In this document: positions 47,975-57,088 of the stretch, piece by piece
Numbering within the stretch: the first letter of the stretch is position 1
How the letters are laid out: the number at the start of each line of letters is the position of its first letter
NCBI GenBank assembly: GCA_030440445.1
Contig: CP098528.1
Coordinates: 2,790,001-2,854,000, forward strand
Direction of reading: 5' to 3'
Origin: Halomonas sp. KG2
GTDB lineage: Bacteria; Pseudomonadota; Gammaproteobacteria; Pseudomonadales; Halomonadaceae
Length of the DNA stretch: 64,000 nt
Position numbers and translations under genes: made by a program
Notes under the pieces: generated by a model
Databases searched by the model: none
Told to the model about the DNA's origin: nothing
The model's input: the letters and a program-made list of their open reading frames with translations, nothing else

Positions 47975-50341
47975 ATGCCTGTTTGTTTCACTAGCCTCAC
48001 ACAGGTATGGCTAATGTCTCGCTGCTGCACCTTGCTACTAGCAATGGCGCCAATGATGGCGCTTAGCCAAACACTTCCAGCACCTCCCACTGCGGGTACT
48101 ACCAATACGACTCAGGCGCTATATTTAGAAATCGTCCTTAATCAACGCCCTACTCAGCAGGTTATCCCCGTTATCCAGCAAGATGGTTCACTGTTGATTG
48201 AGCGCGAGCGTTTGCTAGAAATCGGGCTACCCACCGAGCACTTAGGCAGTCAGGATGAGACCATCAATATAGGCCGCTTGAACGGCGTTGAGGCCCAATA
48301 CCACAGCCCGACTCAACGACTTTATATCGATGTTCCAGCTCACTGGCTGCCCCATCAGTATCACGCTAGCACACGTTCTAACCGTAGCTACCCACTACAA
48401 GCCAGCCCAGGCGCGTTATTCAATTATGACGCCTACATCAGCCATGCTCGGCAAGGTAGCACGACGGCTAGTCTTGGTCACGAAGCTCGTCTTTTTGGCA
48501 CCACCGGAACATTCAGCACCACTGGGGTTTACCGACAAGCCTTAACGGGCGAAAGCGGCATTAACGAAGGCTATCGACGTTTTGATACCCGCTGGGAGCA
48601 CGCTGACCAGGAGACAATGACCCACTACACCGCAGGTGACGTGATAACCCGGCCGCTAGGCTGGACCAACGCGGTACGCTTAGGGGGCATTCAAATCTCC
48701 CGTGATTTCGCTCTTCGGCCGGACCTAGTGACTTATCCTCTGCCTGAGTTCTCTGGCGAAGTTGCTGTTCCTACAACCCTCGACCTGTTTATTGATGGAA
48801 CGCGCCAATCCTCTACGGCATTGACTCCAGGCCCCTTCACTCTAACCAATATGCCAATGGTTACCGGGGCGGGTGAAGCAACGATAGTAACCACGGATAG
48901 CCAAGGCCGCCGAGTATCCACCAACCTACCCTTTTATATTTCTAGTGAACTGTTGAGCCCAGGCCTAACTAGCTACAGTACTAGCGTCGGCGCCCTACGC
49001 AAAGACTTTGGCCAGCGCGATTTTGCTTACGGTACCATTGCAGCGACCGGCAGCTACCGCCGTGGCATCAATGACTACTTCACCCTTGAACTTCAAGCTG
49101 AGACAACCAGTGATGTCACCACGGCGGGTGCAGGCGGCACCTTTAAGCTATGGCGGCTTGGCACACTGGAGAGCGCCTATCGCCAGAGCTACAGCCAAGG
49201 CACTACAGGCGAGTCATACACGGCGGGATATCGCTACCGTAGTCGCGGCTTCAATCTAGGGCTGCGCCATCAGATAGAACAGGCGGAGTTCACCGACCTA
49301 GCCAGCAACACGCACCGCCATTCAAACAACAGCTCTCAGCGCGAGGTCTCTCAGCTCACTGCTGGCCTCAACCTTGGTCGCCTAGGCTCTTTAGCTGGTG
49401 GCTACTTCGATATTAAAACAGATCAAGATAGCCGTTCACGGCTACTGAACCTGACCTACAGCCGTCCTTTATGGGAACGTATGCACTTCTCGCTATCGGC
49501 CAACCGAGAAGTCGGCGGGGATTGGAATGCTATAGCGCAAGTTACTCTACCGCTAAGCAGCCGTCCTGGCACGCTAAGCGCTAGCGTTCGCCGAGATGCA
49601 GAAGGCAGCATGTCAACTCGCACCCAATACACCCAAACAACGCCAATTCAGGGTGGCTGGGGCTGGAATCTAGCCTATGAACAGCGCAGTTCAGAAAGCG
49701 ACTATCGCCAAGCAGAGCTGGCTTGGCGCGGGGCCGCCACTGAGCTTCGAGGTGGCGTGTACGGTACCCACAACGATACCGTGCACTATGCTGATGCCAA
49801 AGGCTCAATAGTACGCATGGACAACCAATGGTTTGCTGCTAACTACGTACGCGACGGATTTGTTGTTGTCAGCACCGATGGCCAAGCCGACGTTCCTGTG
49901 CGCTACGAGAATCAGCTAGTTGGTAGTACCCGCGACAGTGGCCACCTGCTCGTCCCCTGGGCACGCGCCTACTACGCAGGCAAATATGAGATAGACCCGT
50001 TAGTACTACCCGCTAACCTTAGTGCAACACACGTTGAACAGCGCGTAGCCGTCAATACCAGAAGCGGCTATCTGCTTAACTTTCCGGTTAAGCGCGTCAT
50101 CGCAGCAACGCTTGTATTAGTCGACTCACAGGGCAACCCTTTACCACTAGGCTCCCGTGTCATAACCGACAGCGGCGCAGCTTCGCTGGTAGGCTGGGAT
50201 GGCCAGACCTACCTAGAAGGTTTAGAAAGTGATAATCAGCTCCACGTAACGCTACCCAGCGGCGATAGCTGTAAGCTAAGCCTACCCATTGACACTCTTT
50301 CTGATGCAATACACCACTTGGGAAGTCAACTATGTCGTTAG
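47975..50341 (+). CDS. Outer-membrane usher (CsuD-like)
   Basis: 788 residues, signal peptide near residues 14-32. N-terminal binding domain (about 45-130: LYLEIVLNQRPTQQVIPVIQ), 24-strand barrel with plug (TLDLFIDGTRQSSTALTPGP, TNMPMVTGAGEATIVTTDSQ), and the C-terminal domains (RVIAATLVLVDSQGNPLPLG, GWDGQTYLEGL, LHVTLPSGDSCKL). It secretes and assembles the subunits at the outer membrane. The ATG at 48014 is an alternative start. It overlaps the tip-protein gene by 10 bases. Confidence 0.88.
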   Translation: MPVCFTSLTQVWLMSRCCTLLLAMAPMMALSQTLPAPPTAGTTNTTQALYLEIVLNQRPTQQVIPVIQQDGSLLIERERLLEIGLPTEHLGSQDETINIGRLNGVEAQYHSPTQRLYIDVPAHWLPHQYHASTRSNRSYPLQASPGALFNYDAYISHARQGSTTASLGHEARLFGTTGTFSTTGVYRQALTGESGINEGYRRFDTRWEHADQETMTHYTAGDVITRPLGWTNAVRLGGIQISRDFALRPDLVTYPLPEFSGEVAVPTTLDLFIDGTRQSSTALTPGPFTLTNMPMVTGAGEATIVTTDSQGRRVSTNLPFYISSELLSPGLTSYSTSVGALRKDFGQRDFAYGTIAATGSYRRGINDYFTLELQAETTSDVTTAGAGGTFKLWRLGTLESAYRQSYSQGTTGESYTAGYRYRSRGFNLGLRHQIEQAEFTDLASNTHRHSNNSSQREVSQLTAGLNLGRLGSLAGGYFDIKTDQDSRSRLLNLTYSRPLWERMHFSLSANREVGGDWNAIAQVTLPLSSRPGTLSASVRRDAEGSMSTRTQYTQTTPIQGGWGWNLAYEQRSSESDYRQAELAWRGAATELRGGVYGTHNDTVHYADAKGSIVRMDNQWFAANYVRDGFVVVSTDGQADVPVRYENQLVGSTRDSGHLLVPWARAYYAGKYEIDPLVLPANLSATHVEQRVAVNTRSGYLLNFPVKRVIAATLVLVDSQGNPLPLGSRVITDSGAASLVGWDGQTYLEGLESDNQLHVTLPSGDSCKLSLPIDTLSDAIHHLGSQLCR

Positions 50342-51339
50342 GAAATCTTGAGGATACGCCGAAACGGCCCAAGCACTGCTGGCTAATCGGCCTCATACTA
50401 TTAGCCTTAGTAACCATTAGTCCTAATGCCTGGGCCTGTACGATCAGCCCGAGCGTCAACGCCACCTTTGGCAACGTCAGTTCCTTCGCTATTGGAAGCA
50501 CACCCCAGACTACCTCAGCCCAACCCAACGCAGGGGCTGTGTGCCGAGGGGCTTTTCTCGGACTAGCTATTGTGTCCAGCCAATGGATTCGTGCCACACT
50601 CTCTAGCGTCAACCAAGGACAACTGGTTAATGCCGCGAGTAGCGACGCAATTCCTTATCGTATCTTCGCCCTTGCCTCACAGAACGAAGAAATCTTCCTC
50701 AATACGACCTATAACTACTTTAACTCTGTACTGATCGACCTACTCGGCCTAGTCGGCAGCCAGAACGTTGCGATACCCATGGAATTTCGTACTCAGCCGA
50801 CTGCCAATATCTCTGCAGGCACCTACACCGATACGCTCACAGTTAACTGGAACTGGCGAATCTGCAATGCGGGACTATTCATATGTCTCAGCTTTCGCAC
50901 CGGCTCAGGCACCAGCTCAATCAATCTGAGCCTAACCGTTACCCCCGACTGCTCGATTCAATCCCCTGACGTGGACTTCGGCAGTGCCCCACTCGTGGCT
51001 GGCTTTAATCCAGTCACACGAACGATTGATATTACCTGCACCAAAGGCAGCGACTACTCAGTGGGATTAAGCGATGGCCAACATGCTGCGGGTAACATCC
51101 GTCGAATGGAAAACAGCGGCCAATACCTAGATTATCAGCTTTACAAAGGTGCCTCTGGCAACAACCGCTGGGGAAATGGTGGCAGCGAACGGCGCGCGTC
51201 TTCCACTGCCGACACAAACCCCGGCACGCCAAGCGGCATACCTCAAGGTTTTACTTACCGTGCCGAGATACTGCCGGGACAAAACACACCACCACCAGGT
51301 ACCTACACCGATATGATTGTTGTCGATGTTATTTTTTAG
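50332..51339 (+). CDS. Two-domain SCPU tip adhesin (CsuE-like)
   Basis: 335 residues with a hydrophobic signal segment (CWLIGLILLALVTISPNAWA). It contains two SCPU domains: residues 38-190 (CTISPSVNATFGNVSSFAIG ending YTDTLTVNWNW) and 205-335 (VTPDCSIQSPDVDFGSAPLV, TIDITCTKGSDYSVGLSDGQ ending YTDMIVVDVIF). The two-domain form at the 3' end of the operon is the usual tip subunit. Its stop overlaps by 4 bases the convergent flippase gene. Confidence 0.85.
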   Translation: MSLGNLEDTPKRPKHCWLIGLILLALVTISPNAWACTISPSVNATFGNVSSFAIGSTPQTTSAQPNAGAVCRGAFLGLAIVSSQWIRATLSSVNQGQLVNAASSDAIPYRIFALASQNEEIFLNTTYNYFNSVLIDLLGLVGSQNVAIPMEFRTQPTANISAGTYTDTLTVNWNWRICNAGLFICLSFRTGSGTSSINLSLTVTPDCSIQSPDVDFGSAPLVAGFNPVTRTIDITCTKGSDYSVGLSDGQHAAGNIRRMENSGQYLDYQLYKGASGNNRWGNGGSERRASSTADTNPGTPSGIPQGFTYRAEILPGQNTPPPGTYTDMIVVDVIF

Positions 51340-52592
51340 CCAAGGCTCTTTTCGATCCCAAAATACCGGCTCACCAACTGCCGATACCAGAGCATTCGAA
51401 AAATATTGATTCCCCCGAGCAGCACTGGCAATAGATAAACAATAAAGGACACATCTTGCATAGAGGGAAAGAGATTAGGCAGTATAAATACCATCATGAC
51501 GCCTAAAAAAATAATGAGATTAAAGTAAAATGCTTGTCGCTCATATCCACATAAATTAATCATGACGGACTCAACAACACCAAACTGGGCGGTGGCAATA
51601 TAAAATCCAAGTGCAACTACGAAAACAACCGATGCTAAAAAATCATTGATCTCGACAAAAATATACAAATAAAAAAAAATAAAGAGTGTTAAAGAAGGAA
51701 ATAACGTAGCGATAATAACTTTCACTTTGTGACGCAGGCTAAATATAAACTGACTGTCAAAATGTTTTGCCAATATCATTTTTGATAAAGCCGCCGTGCC
51801 GTTATTGATCACGCCCCTAGGAACAGCGGAGATAGAGCTAAAAACCAAGGCTGCAATAGAGGCAACAATCGCGATCTCGCCCCCGCCCAAAGCGGCAAAA
51901 AAGGAAGGAAGAATAAAACTTACGCCCCCGCTTGCCGCATTCGACAGGCCTACCACCAAGCTAGAGACCATTTTATCCTTAGATATCAATGCTACATCAT
52001 CTTCACTAGGCGCTTCGCACGATTGATAGTAACGCCAGAAAAAGACAACACACAGCGATGCTAAATATGAAAAAGACAAGAAAGAAAAAATAGCAGAGCT
52101 ATCAATTTTATCTTGATAAACATAAGCCCCCAGCATGCAAGCAACGAACAAAAAACCTATTAAAATATCGTTCACCAACAGCCGATAGAAATCTTTCTTA
52201 AAAATAAGATAATTTCTAAACACCTGATAAACCGATGTTGAAATCACTAAGAAAAACAGTGAGAAAAAATCCGAAATAATTAGAAACCACGACACTAGCA
52301 GCAAAGCAATGAGAGATACCGCCCCTCCAACAACAACAGATGACAAAGAATAGCTTAAAAAGGTATTAACGCTACTTTCTTTCGCCATACCTTTAACTAG
52401 TATCGTAGAAAATCCTATACCACAAATCATCACAAAAAATGCGGCAAGCGTATACTGCGTGGAAAAAGCCACCACCTCTTCGCTGGCGATAAAGAACATA
52501 GAAAATGTAATAACAAATATTCTAAAAGCACCAGGCGTAGCTGCTGTAATGATTGGTAATGAACGTAAAAAAAAGCTCGGCAATAGTGCCAT
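51336..52592 (-). CDS. Polysaccharide flippase-like protein (MOP superfamily)
   Basis: 418 residues from MALLPSFFLRSLP. About 12 hydrophobic helices, with the short polar loops of Wzx/MATE-like exporters (FRIFVITFSMFFI, GIGFSTILVKGMAKE, GVSFILPSFFAALGGGEIAI, AVPRGVINNGTAALSKMILA). Such proteins move lipid-linked sugars across the inner membrane. It is alone, visibly AT-richer than its neighbours with lysine AAA and many ATA/ATT codons, and not next to other glycan genes, so it was probably acquired or relocated. No glycan partner can be named. Confidence 0.7.
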   Translation of the reverse strand: MALLPSFFLRSLPIITAATPGAFRIFVITFSMFFIASEEVVAFSTQYTLAAFFVMICGIGFSTILVKGMAKESSVNTFLSYSLSSVVVGGAVSLIALLLVSWFLIISDFFSLFFLVISTSVYQVFRNYLIFKKDFYRLLVNDILIGFLFVACMLGAYVYQDKIDSSAIFSFLSFSYLASLCVVFFWRYYQSCEAPSEDDVALISKDKMVSSLVVGLSNAASGGVSFILPSFFAALGGGEIAIVASIAALVFSSISAVPRGVINNGTAALSKMILAKHFDSQFIFSLRHKVKVIIATLFPSLTLFIFFYLYIFVEINDFLASVVFVVALGFYIATAQFGVVESVMINLCGYERQAFYFNLIIFLGVMMVFILPNLFPSMQDVSFIVYLLPVLLGGINIFRMLWYRQLVSRYFGIEKSLG

Positions 52593-52735
52593 AAAGCAAT
52601 CTCTTGTAGCCAAATGAAGGAACTAGCGCAGCCCAAAGTATACTCGCCAATGGCTATACGATGGAAACCAATCTAAGTGTAGCCGCTCTCGATGCAGCGA
52701 CGAATCTCGTGAGGGATGAGCGAAGGGGGCAACCG

Positions 52736-53010
52736 CGTCATTCCCGATTCCACATAACCGTCATTCCCGAGTGGGGTTATCGGGAATCCACCTTGACCTT
52801 ACCCGCCGAGGCCCGAATGCCTAAACCAAACTGGATTCCCGCTAAGAGCATGCGGGAATGACAAGGCGGAAGGCGTCATTCCCGGCTCCACATAGCCGTC
52901 ATTCCCGAGTGGGGTTATCGGGAATCCACCTTGACCTTACCCGTCGAGGCCCGAATGCCTGAACCAAACTGGATTCCCGCTAAGGACATGCGGGAATGAC
53001 AGAACGGAGG
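52736..53010. repeat. Two tandem copies of a 138-bp GTCATTCCCG repeat element
   Basis: Copy 1 at 52736-52873, copy 2 at 52874-53010, differing at only a few bases. Each holds several inverted motifs GTCATTCCCG / CGGGAATGAC (outer) and CATTCCCGAGTG / TATCGGGAATCC (inner), so each copy folds into long hairpins. It resembles the widespread GTCATTCCCG-type intergenic palindromic repeats. Non-coding, between the flippase and glmS. Confidence 0.85.
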
Positions 53011-53065
53011 GAATGCCCCACATTCCTACTAAGGCACCCGCAGAGGCGGCGAAGCCGCCCCTGGA

Positions 53066-54913
53066 TTACTCCACCGTGACACTTTTCGCCAAGTTACGGG
53101 GCTTGTCTACGTCGGTGCCTTTTACCAGCGCTACGTGGTACGACAACAACTGAAGTGCCACGACATGTAGCACAGGGGAAAGCAGGCCGTAGTTTTCCGG
53201 CATCACCAGTACATTAACGCCCTCACTTGGCTTAACGGTGCTGCCCCCATCGGCAAACACATAAAGCTGACCGCCACGAGCGCTCACTTCCTGCATATTG
53301 GCTTTTAGCTTTTCTAACAACTCATCGTTAGGCGCAACCACCACCACAGGCATTTCAGCATCAACTAATGCCAGCGGGCCGTGTTTCAACTCCCCAGCAG
53401 GGTAAGCTTCCGCATGAATATAAGAGATTTCTTTTAGCTTCAGCGCCCCTTCCAACGCAATTGGGAAGTGGCGGCCACGGCCTAAGAACAGCGCATGCTG
53501 CTTATTAGCGAAATGCTTCGACCACGCCTTTATGCTTGGCTCTAGTGCCAGCACTTTTTTAACAGCGATTGGCAAATGGCGTAGTTCGTCTAGATAAGCT
53601 TTCTCGGCTGTTTCATCTAGCCGATGATTCGCTTTTGCCAACAAAAGCGTAAGCAAAAATAGTGCGCTCAACTGAGTAGTAAAGGCTTTCGTAGAAGCAA
53701 CACCAATTTCTGGACCAGCGCGAGTAATAAAGCGCAGTAGCGTTTCACGCACAATGGCAGATCCAGGAACGTTACAAATCGCAAGCGTGTGGGTGTGGCC
53801 CATAGATTTGGCGTACTGTAGTGCAGCGAGCGTATCAGCAGTTTCACCTGACTGAGAAATAACCACCACTAGCTGGTTAGGATTCGCTACACTTTGGCGG
53901 TAACGGTATTCACTGGCAATTTCGACATTGCACGGGATACCAGCCACTTGCTCAACCCAGTACTTAGCCGTCATACCCGCATAGCTGGACGTACCACAGG
54001 CCAGGATCAGTACGGAATCTACTTTCTCAAAAACGGCTTGAGCTTCTGCACCAAAGATACCCGGCTGCAGTTGACCGGCGCCGCTCAGCATTTCCAATGT
54101 ATTGCCCAACGCTTGGGGCTGCTCAAATATTTCTTTTTGCATGTAGTGATTAAACTCGCCTAGCTCAACCGCATTCGCAGAAAGGCTAGAGATAACTACA
54201 TCACGCTGAGCAGGCTGGCCGAGAGCATCGACCAGAGTGACCGAATCACGCGTTAAGCGCGCCACATCACCGTTTTCCAGGTACATCATACGCTGGGTGA
54301 CAGACAGCAGCGCCGAGGCATCTGAAGCGGCATAGTGGCCATCATCACCAATACCTAACATCAGCGGCGAACCTTCACGAGCCACGACCAAGCAATCCGG
54401 CTCTTCTTCACTTATCACGGCCAGAGCAAAAGCACCATGCAAATGCGCCACGGCGCAACGTACCGCAGAAAATAAGTTTTCCGCTGGTTCGCCAATTTCA
54501 CCTTTAAAGCAGGCTTGAATTAAGTGAGCAATGGTTTCAGTGTCGGTGTCTGAAGTGAACTCATACCCTAACCCCTGAAGCTTTTCACGTAGGGTTTCAT
54601 AGTTTTCAATGATGCCGTTATGCACCACCGCCAATCCACTCGAAATATGCGGATGAGCGTTACGTTCAGCAGGAACACCATGAGTTGCCCAACGGGTATG
54701 AGCAATGCCCACTTTCCCCTCGACGCCTTCCTCTTCAACGCGGGCTTCAAGTGCCGACACTCGCCCCTTGGCGCGGGCACGTGCTAGCGTACCAGAGTCA
54801 CTTAGCACGGCTAACCCAGCAGAGTCATAGCCACGGTATTCAAGCACTTTCAAGCCTGAAAGCAAAAACGGGGTACATTCCATTGCGCCAACGGCGCCGA
54901 CAATTCCACACAT
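53066..54913 (-). CDS. glmS: Glutamine--fructose-6-phosphate aminotransferase
   Basis: 615 residues from MCGIVGAVG, so that Met removal exposes the catalytic Cys; the ATG two codons earlier would block this. Glutaminase domain 1-240 ([42 protein letters not shown]), then two SIS isomerase domains ([60 protein letters not shown]) and the end [12 protein letters not shown]. It makes glucosamine-6-phosphate for peptidoglycan, LPS and capsule. Confidence 0.96.
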   Translation of the reverse strand: MCGIVGAVGAMECTPFLLSGLKVLEYRGYDSAGLAVLSDSGTLARARAKGRVSALEARVEEEGVEGKVGIAHTRWATHGVPAERNAHPHISSGLAVVHNGIIENYETLREKLQGLGYEFTSDTDTETIAHLIQACFKGEIGEPAENLFSAVRCAVAHLHGAFALAVISEEEPDCLVVAREGSPLMLGIGDDGHYAASDASALLSVTQRMMYLENGDVARLTRDSVTLVDALGQPAQRDVVISSLSANAVELGEFNHYMQKEIFEQPQALGNTLEMLSGAGQLQPGIFGAEAQAVFEKVDSVLILACGTSSYAGMTAKYWVEQVAGIPCNVEIASEYRYRQSVANPNQLVVVISQSGETADTLAALQYAKSMGHTHTLAICNVPGSAIVRETLLRFITRAGPEIGVASTKAFTTQLSALFLLTLLLAKANHRLDETAEKAYLDELRHLPIAVKKVLALEPSIKAWSKHFANKQHALFLGRGRHFPIALEGALKLKEISYIHAEAYPAGELKHGPLALVDAEMPVVVVAPNDELLEKLKANMQEVSARGGQLYVFADGGSTVKPSEGVNVLVMPENYGLLSPVLHVVALQLLSYHVALVKGTDVDKPRNLAKSVTVE

Positions 54914-55059
54914 ACGCAATCCTTTAATGACGACTTATAACGAAAATGACCTTCACTCTTATGCAAAGAGCCAATAGTAGATGGCTATCCACAAAAGATT
55001 AGCCGCAAAGGATTAGCCACAGAAAGTATCCCATGAACGGCCTTTTAAAGGGGAGCATA

Positions 55060-55860
55060 TTACTCTCCCCCTAGCTCAGCCTTCAAAGCACGATCTTCCT
55101 GGCTGCCCCACGCCACAAAATCAGGGTTGAGCTTTTCGCTGGGATTGGCATAGCTCAGTGGCTCGCCATCTAAGGTCTCAACACGCCCTCCGGCTTGAAG
55201 CAGAATAGCGTGTGCGGCACCGGTGTCCCATAAACAGGTAGGACCAAGGCGCGGATACGCATCGGCTTTGCCTTCTGCAATCACGCAGAGCTTAAGCGAG
55301 CTCCCCATGGGCAGTATTTCATACTTACCTAACCTTTCAAGCCATACTGCAAGATCAGGACTAGAGTGCGACCGACTACCCATCACACGCCAACTGGCAC
55401 CCGAAGTAGGCTTGCCCGCTACGTGAAGAGCATAACGATGGCCTGCAGCATCAATTTTAAAAGCGCCAACCCCCTCAGCTGCTATATACGCAACATTTAG
55501 CACCGGCGCTGTCACTACCCCAAGAATAGGCTTACCGTTTTCAATCAGCGCAATGTTCACGGTAAACTCATCGTTGCGTTTGATAAACTCCTTCGTGCCA
55601 TCTAACGGATCTACCAGCCAATAGCGCCCTTCGCTATTGATGCCAGCAAAGCTATCAACGTCTTCTTCGGAAAGAATTGGCAACTGTACAGTAAGCTTTT
55701 TTAGACCGCGCACAATGACATCATGCGCCGCCTGATCAGCTTCGGTCACAGGGCTGCTGTCACCTTTTAGCTCAACACTGAATTCACGAGCATAGACGGC
55801 AGCGATGGCAGCGTCCGCTTCGTACGCAATTTTTAATACCTGCTCCAGTAACGCTCGCAT
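55060..55860 (-). CDS. cysQ: 3'(2'),5'-bisphosphate nucleotidase
   Basis: 266 residues of the inositol-monophosphatase fold. Metal site motifs: LSEEDVDSF (Glu), WLVDPLDGTKEFIKRNDEFT (DPxDGT) and CLWDTGAAHAILLQAGG (last Asp). The FIKRNDEFTVN insertion is characteristic of CysQ. It removes phosphate from PAP left by sulfate activation. It lies between glmS and galU on the same strand but with separate control (gaps of over 140 bases). Confidence 0.9.
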   Translation of the reverse strand: MRALLEQVLKIAYEADAAIAAVYAREFSVELKGDSSPVTEADQAAHDVIVRGLKKLTVQLPILSEEDVDSFAGINSEGRYWLVDPLDGTKEFIKRNDEFTVNIALIENGKPILGVVTAPVLNVAYIAAEGVGAFKIDAAGHRYALHVAGKPTSGASWRVMGSRSHSSPDLAVWLERLGKYEILPMGSSLKLCVIAEGKADAYPRLGPTCLWDTGAAHAILLQAGGRVETLDGEPLSYANPSEKLNPDFVAWGSQEDRALKAELGGE

Positions 55861-55907
55861 GCCACCCCCTATATTGATTAATGTAGTCGCTGGTAAGGCA
55901 CTCGCTT

Positions 55908-55936
55908 GTAGGAGGCCACTTCAGTGGGCGATGGCG
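55908..55936. repeat. REP-like palindrome
   Basis: GTAGGAGGCCACT-TC-AGTGGGCGATGGCG looks like the REP repeats of pseudomonads and relatives (GTAGGAG, small stem, GATGGC). A GC-rich stem GGCGGCGCAGCCGCC follows immediately. A diverged partner in opposite orientation may lie at about 56000-56025. Assigned by resemblance only. Confidence 0.4.
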
Positions 55937-56042
55937 GCGCAGCCGCCCTTGGGCCGTACAAGCGGCAAAGCCTCAACCATCGTGAATTCCCCCCGCTCCT
56001 ATAAAGTGCTGCACCGCGATCAAATTAGTAATATGAATGACC

Positions 56043-56076
56043 AAAAAAAGCCGCTGCAGTATGAACTGAGCGGCTT
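56043..56076 (-). terminator. Terminator after galU
   Basis: Stem AAGCCGCT / AGCGGCTT extended by CAGT / ACTG with one bulge and loop ATGA; on the minus strand it is followed by seven Ts. It closes the galU transcript. Confidence 0.85.
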
Positions 56077-56103
56077 TAGTTACTAATACGATTCTTTCTA
56101 ACC

Positions 56104-56961
56104 TTACACGTCGTAACCCGCTTCGCGAGCGAGCGTCGTGTTGGCTTTTAGCCACCCTTCAATGTGCCCACAGTCAAAGGTGCGGCCATGCATGCGGAAC
56201 GCCTGCACGGTTTTACCTTCCTGCATCAAACGGTCAATGGCATCCGTTAGCTGGATTTCATTACCTGCACCAGGCGGCTGGTCGCGCAGCAGCTCCATAA
56301 TGCGATAAGGAAGCACGTAACGACCAATGACTGAAAGACGTGAAGGCGCTTCTTCAGGTGTCGGCTTTTCTACGACACCACGCATGTTGGCGCTCTCACC
56401 GGCAGCAGGTTCATCACAGTCAACAATGCCATAACGATAAACGTCTTCCCTAGGCACCGCTTCCACCATAATTTGCGAAGCGCTATTTGTATTCCAACGC
56501 TCTACCATGCTGCCTAAATCACAGGCATTGCTACCAACCTGTGGCTTTACCAATACATCAGGAAGGATAACGGCAAACGGCTCGTCTTTGTCTAACAGAT
56601 GCGCGGCACAGAAAATCGCATGACCCAGGCCCTTGGCATTAGGCTGACGAACGCTAGTCACCTTGAGTTTTTTCGGTGAAATAGCAGACAGTGTTTCTAG
56701 TAGCGCATCCTTACCCTTGCTAGCCAGTGAGTGCTCAAGTTCAAAGTGGGCATCAAAATGGTCTTCAATGGCTGATTTCCCAGCCCGAGTCACCAAAATG
56801 ATTTCATTAATACCCGCCGCCAGCGCTTCTTCCACCACATGTTGAATGAGCGGACGATCCACAACGGGCACCATCTCCTTGGGAATCGCCTTGCTGATAG
56901 GTAGCAAGCGTGTGCCAAAACCGGCTACCGGGATAATCGCTTTACGCACTTGGGTCATCAT
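56104..56961 (-). CDS. galU: UTP--glucose-1-phosphate uridylyltransferase
   Basis: 285 residues. Nucleotidyltransferase signature AIIPVAGFGTRLLPISKAIP with the K of PKEMVPVVDRP. Further blocks: GINEIILVTRAGKSAIEDHF, FAVILPDVLV, YGIVDCDEP, VVEKPTPEEAPS and GRYVLPYRIMELL. It makes UDP-glucose from glucose-1-phosphate supplied by pgm just upstream. AAAGGACG precedes the start. It is 127 bases after pgm, same strand. Confidence 0.95.
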   Translation of the reverse strand: MMTQVRKAIIPVAGFGTRLLPISKAIPKEMVPVVDRPLIQHVVEEALAAGINEIILVTRAGKSAIEDHFDAHFELEHSLASKGKDALLETLSAISPKKLKVTSVRQPNAKGLGHAIFCAAHLLDKDEPFAVILPDVLVKPQVGSNACDLGSMVERWNTNSASQIMVEAVPREDVYRYGIVDCDEPAAGESANMRGVVEKPTPEEAPSRLSVIGRYVLPYRIMELLRDQPPGAGNEIQLTDAIDRLMQEGKTVQAFRMHGRTFDCGHIEGWLKANTTLAREAGYDV

Positions 56962-57088
56962 TAACGTCCTTTCTGTTGCGGGTGCGCTGTGGGCTTACCT
57001 CGCACTGCAAAACCGATAAAATAAATATTCTGCACCTACCGTAGCGCGGTGCGACAACTCTCGCTAGGAACCAGCGAATAAGTCACAC

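Noticed and set aside
53045-53059. GGCGGC-GAA-GCCGCC hairpin after glmS as terminator
   Set aside because: The stem is good but there is no T run on the minus strand; not enough for a call.
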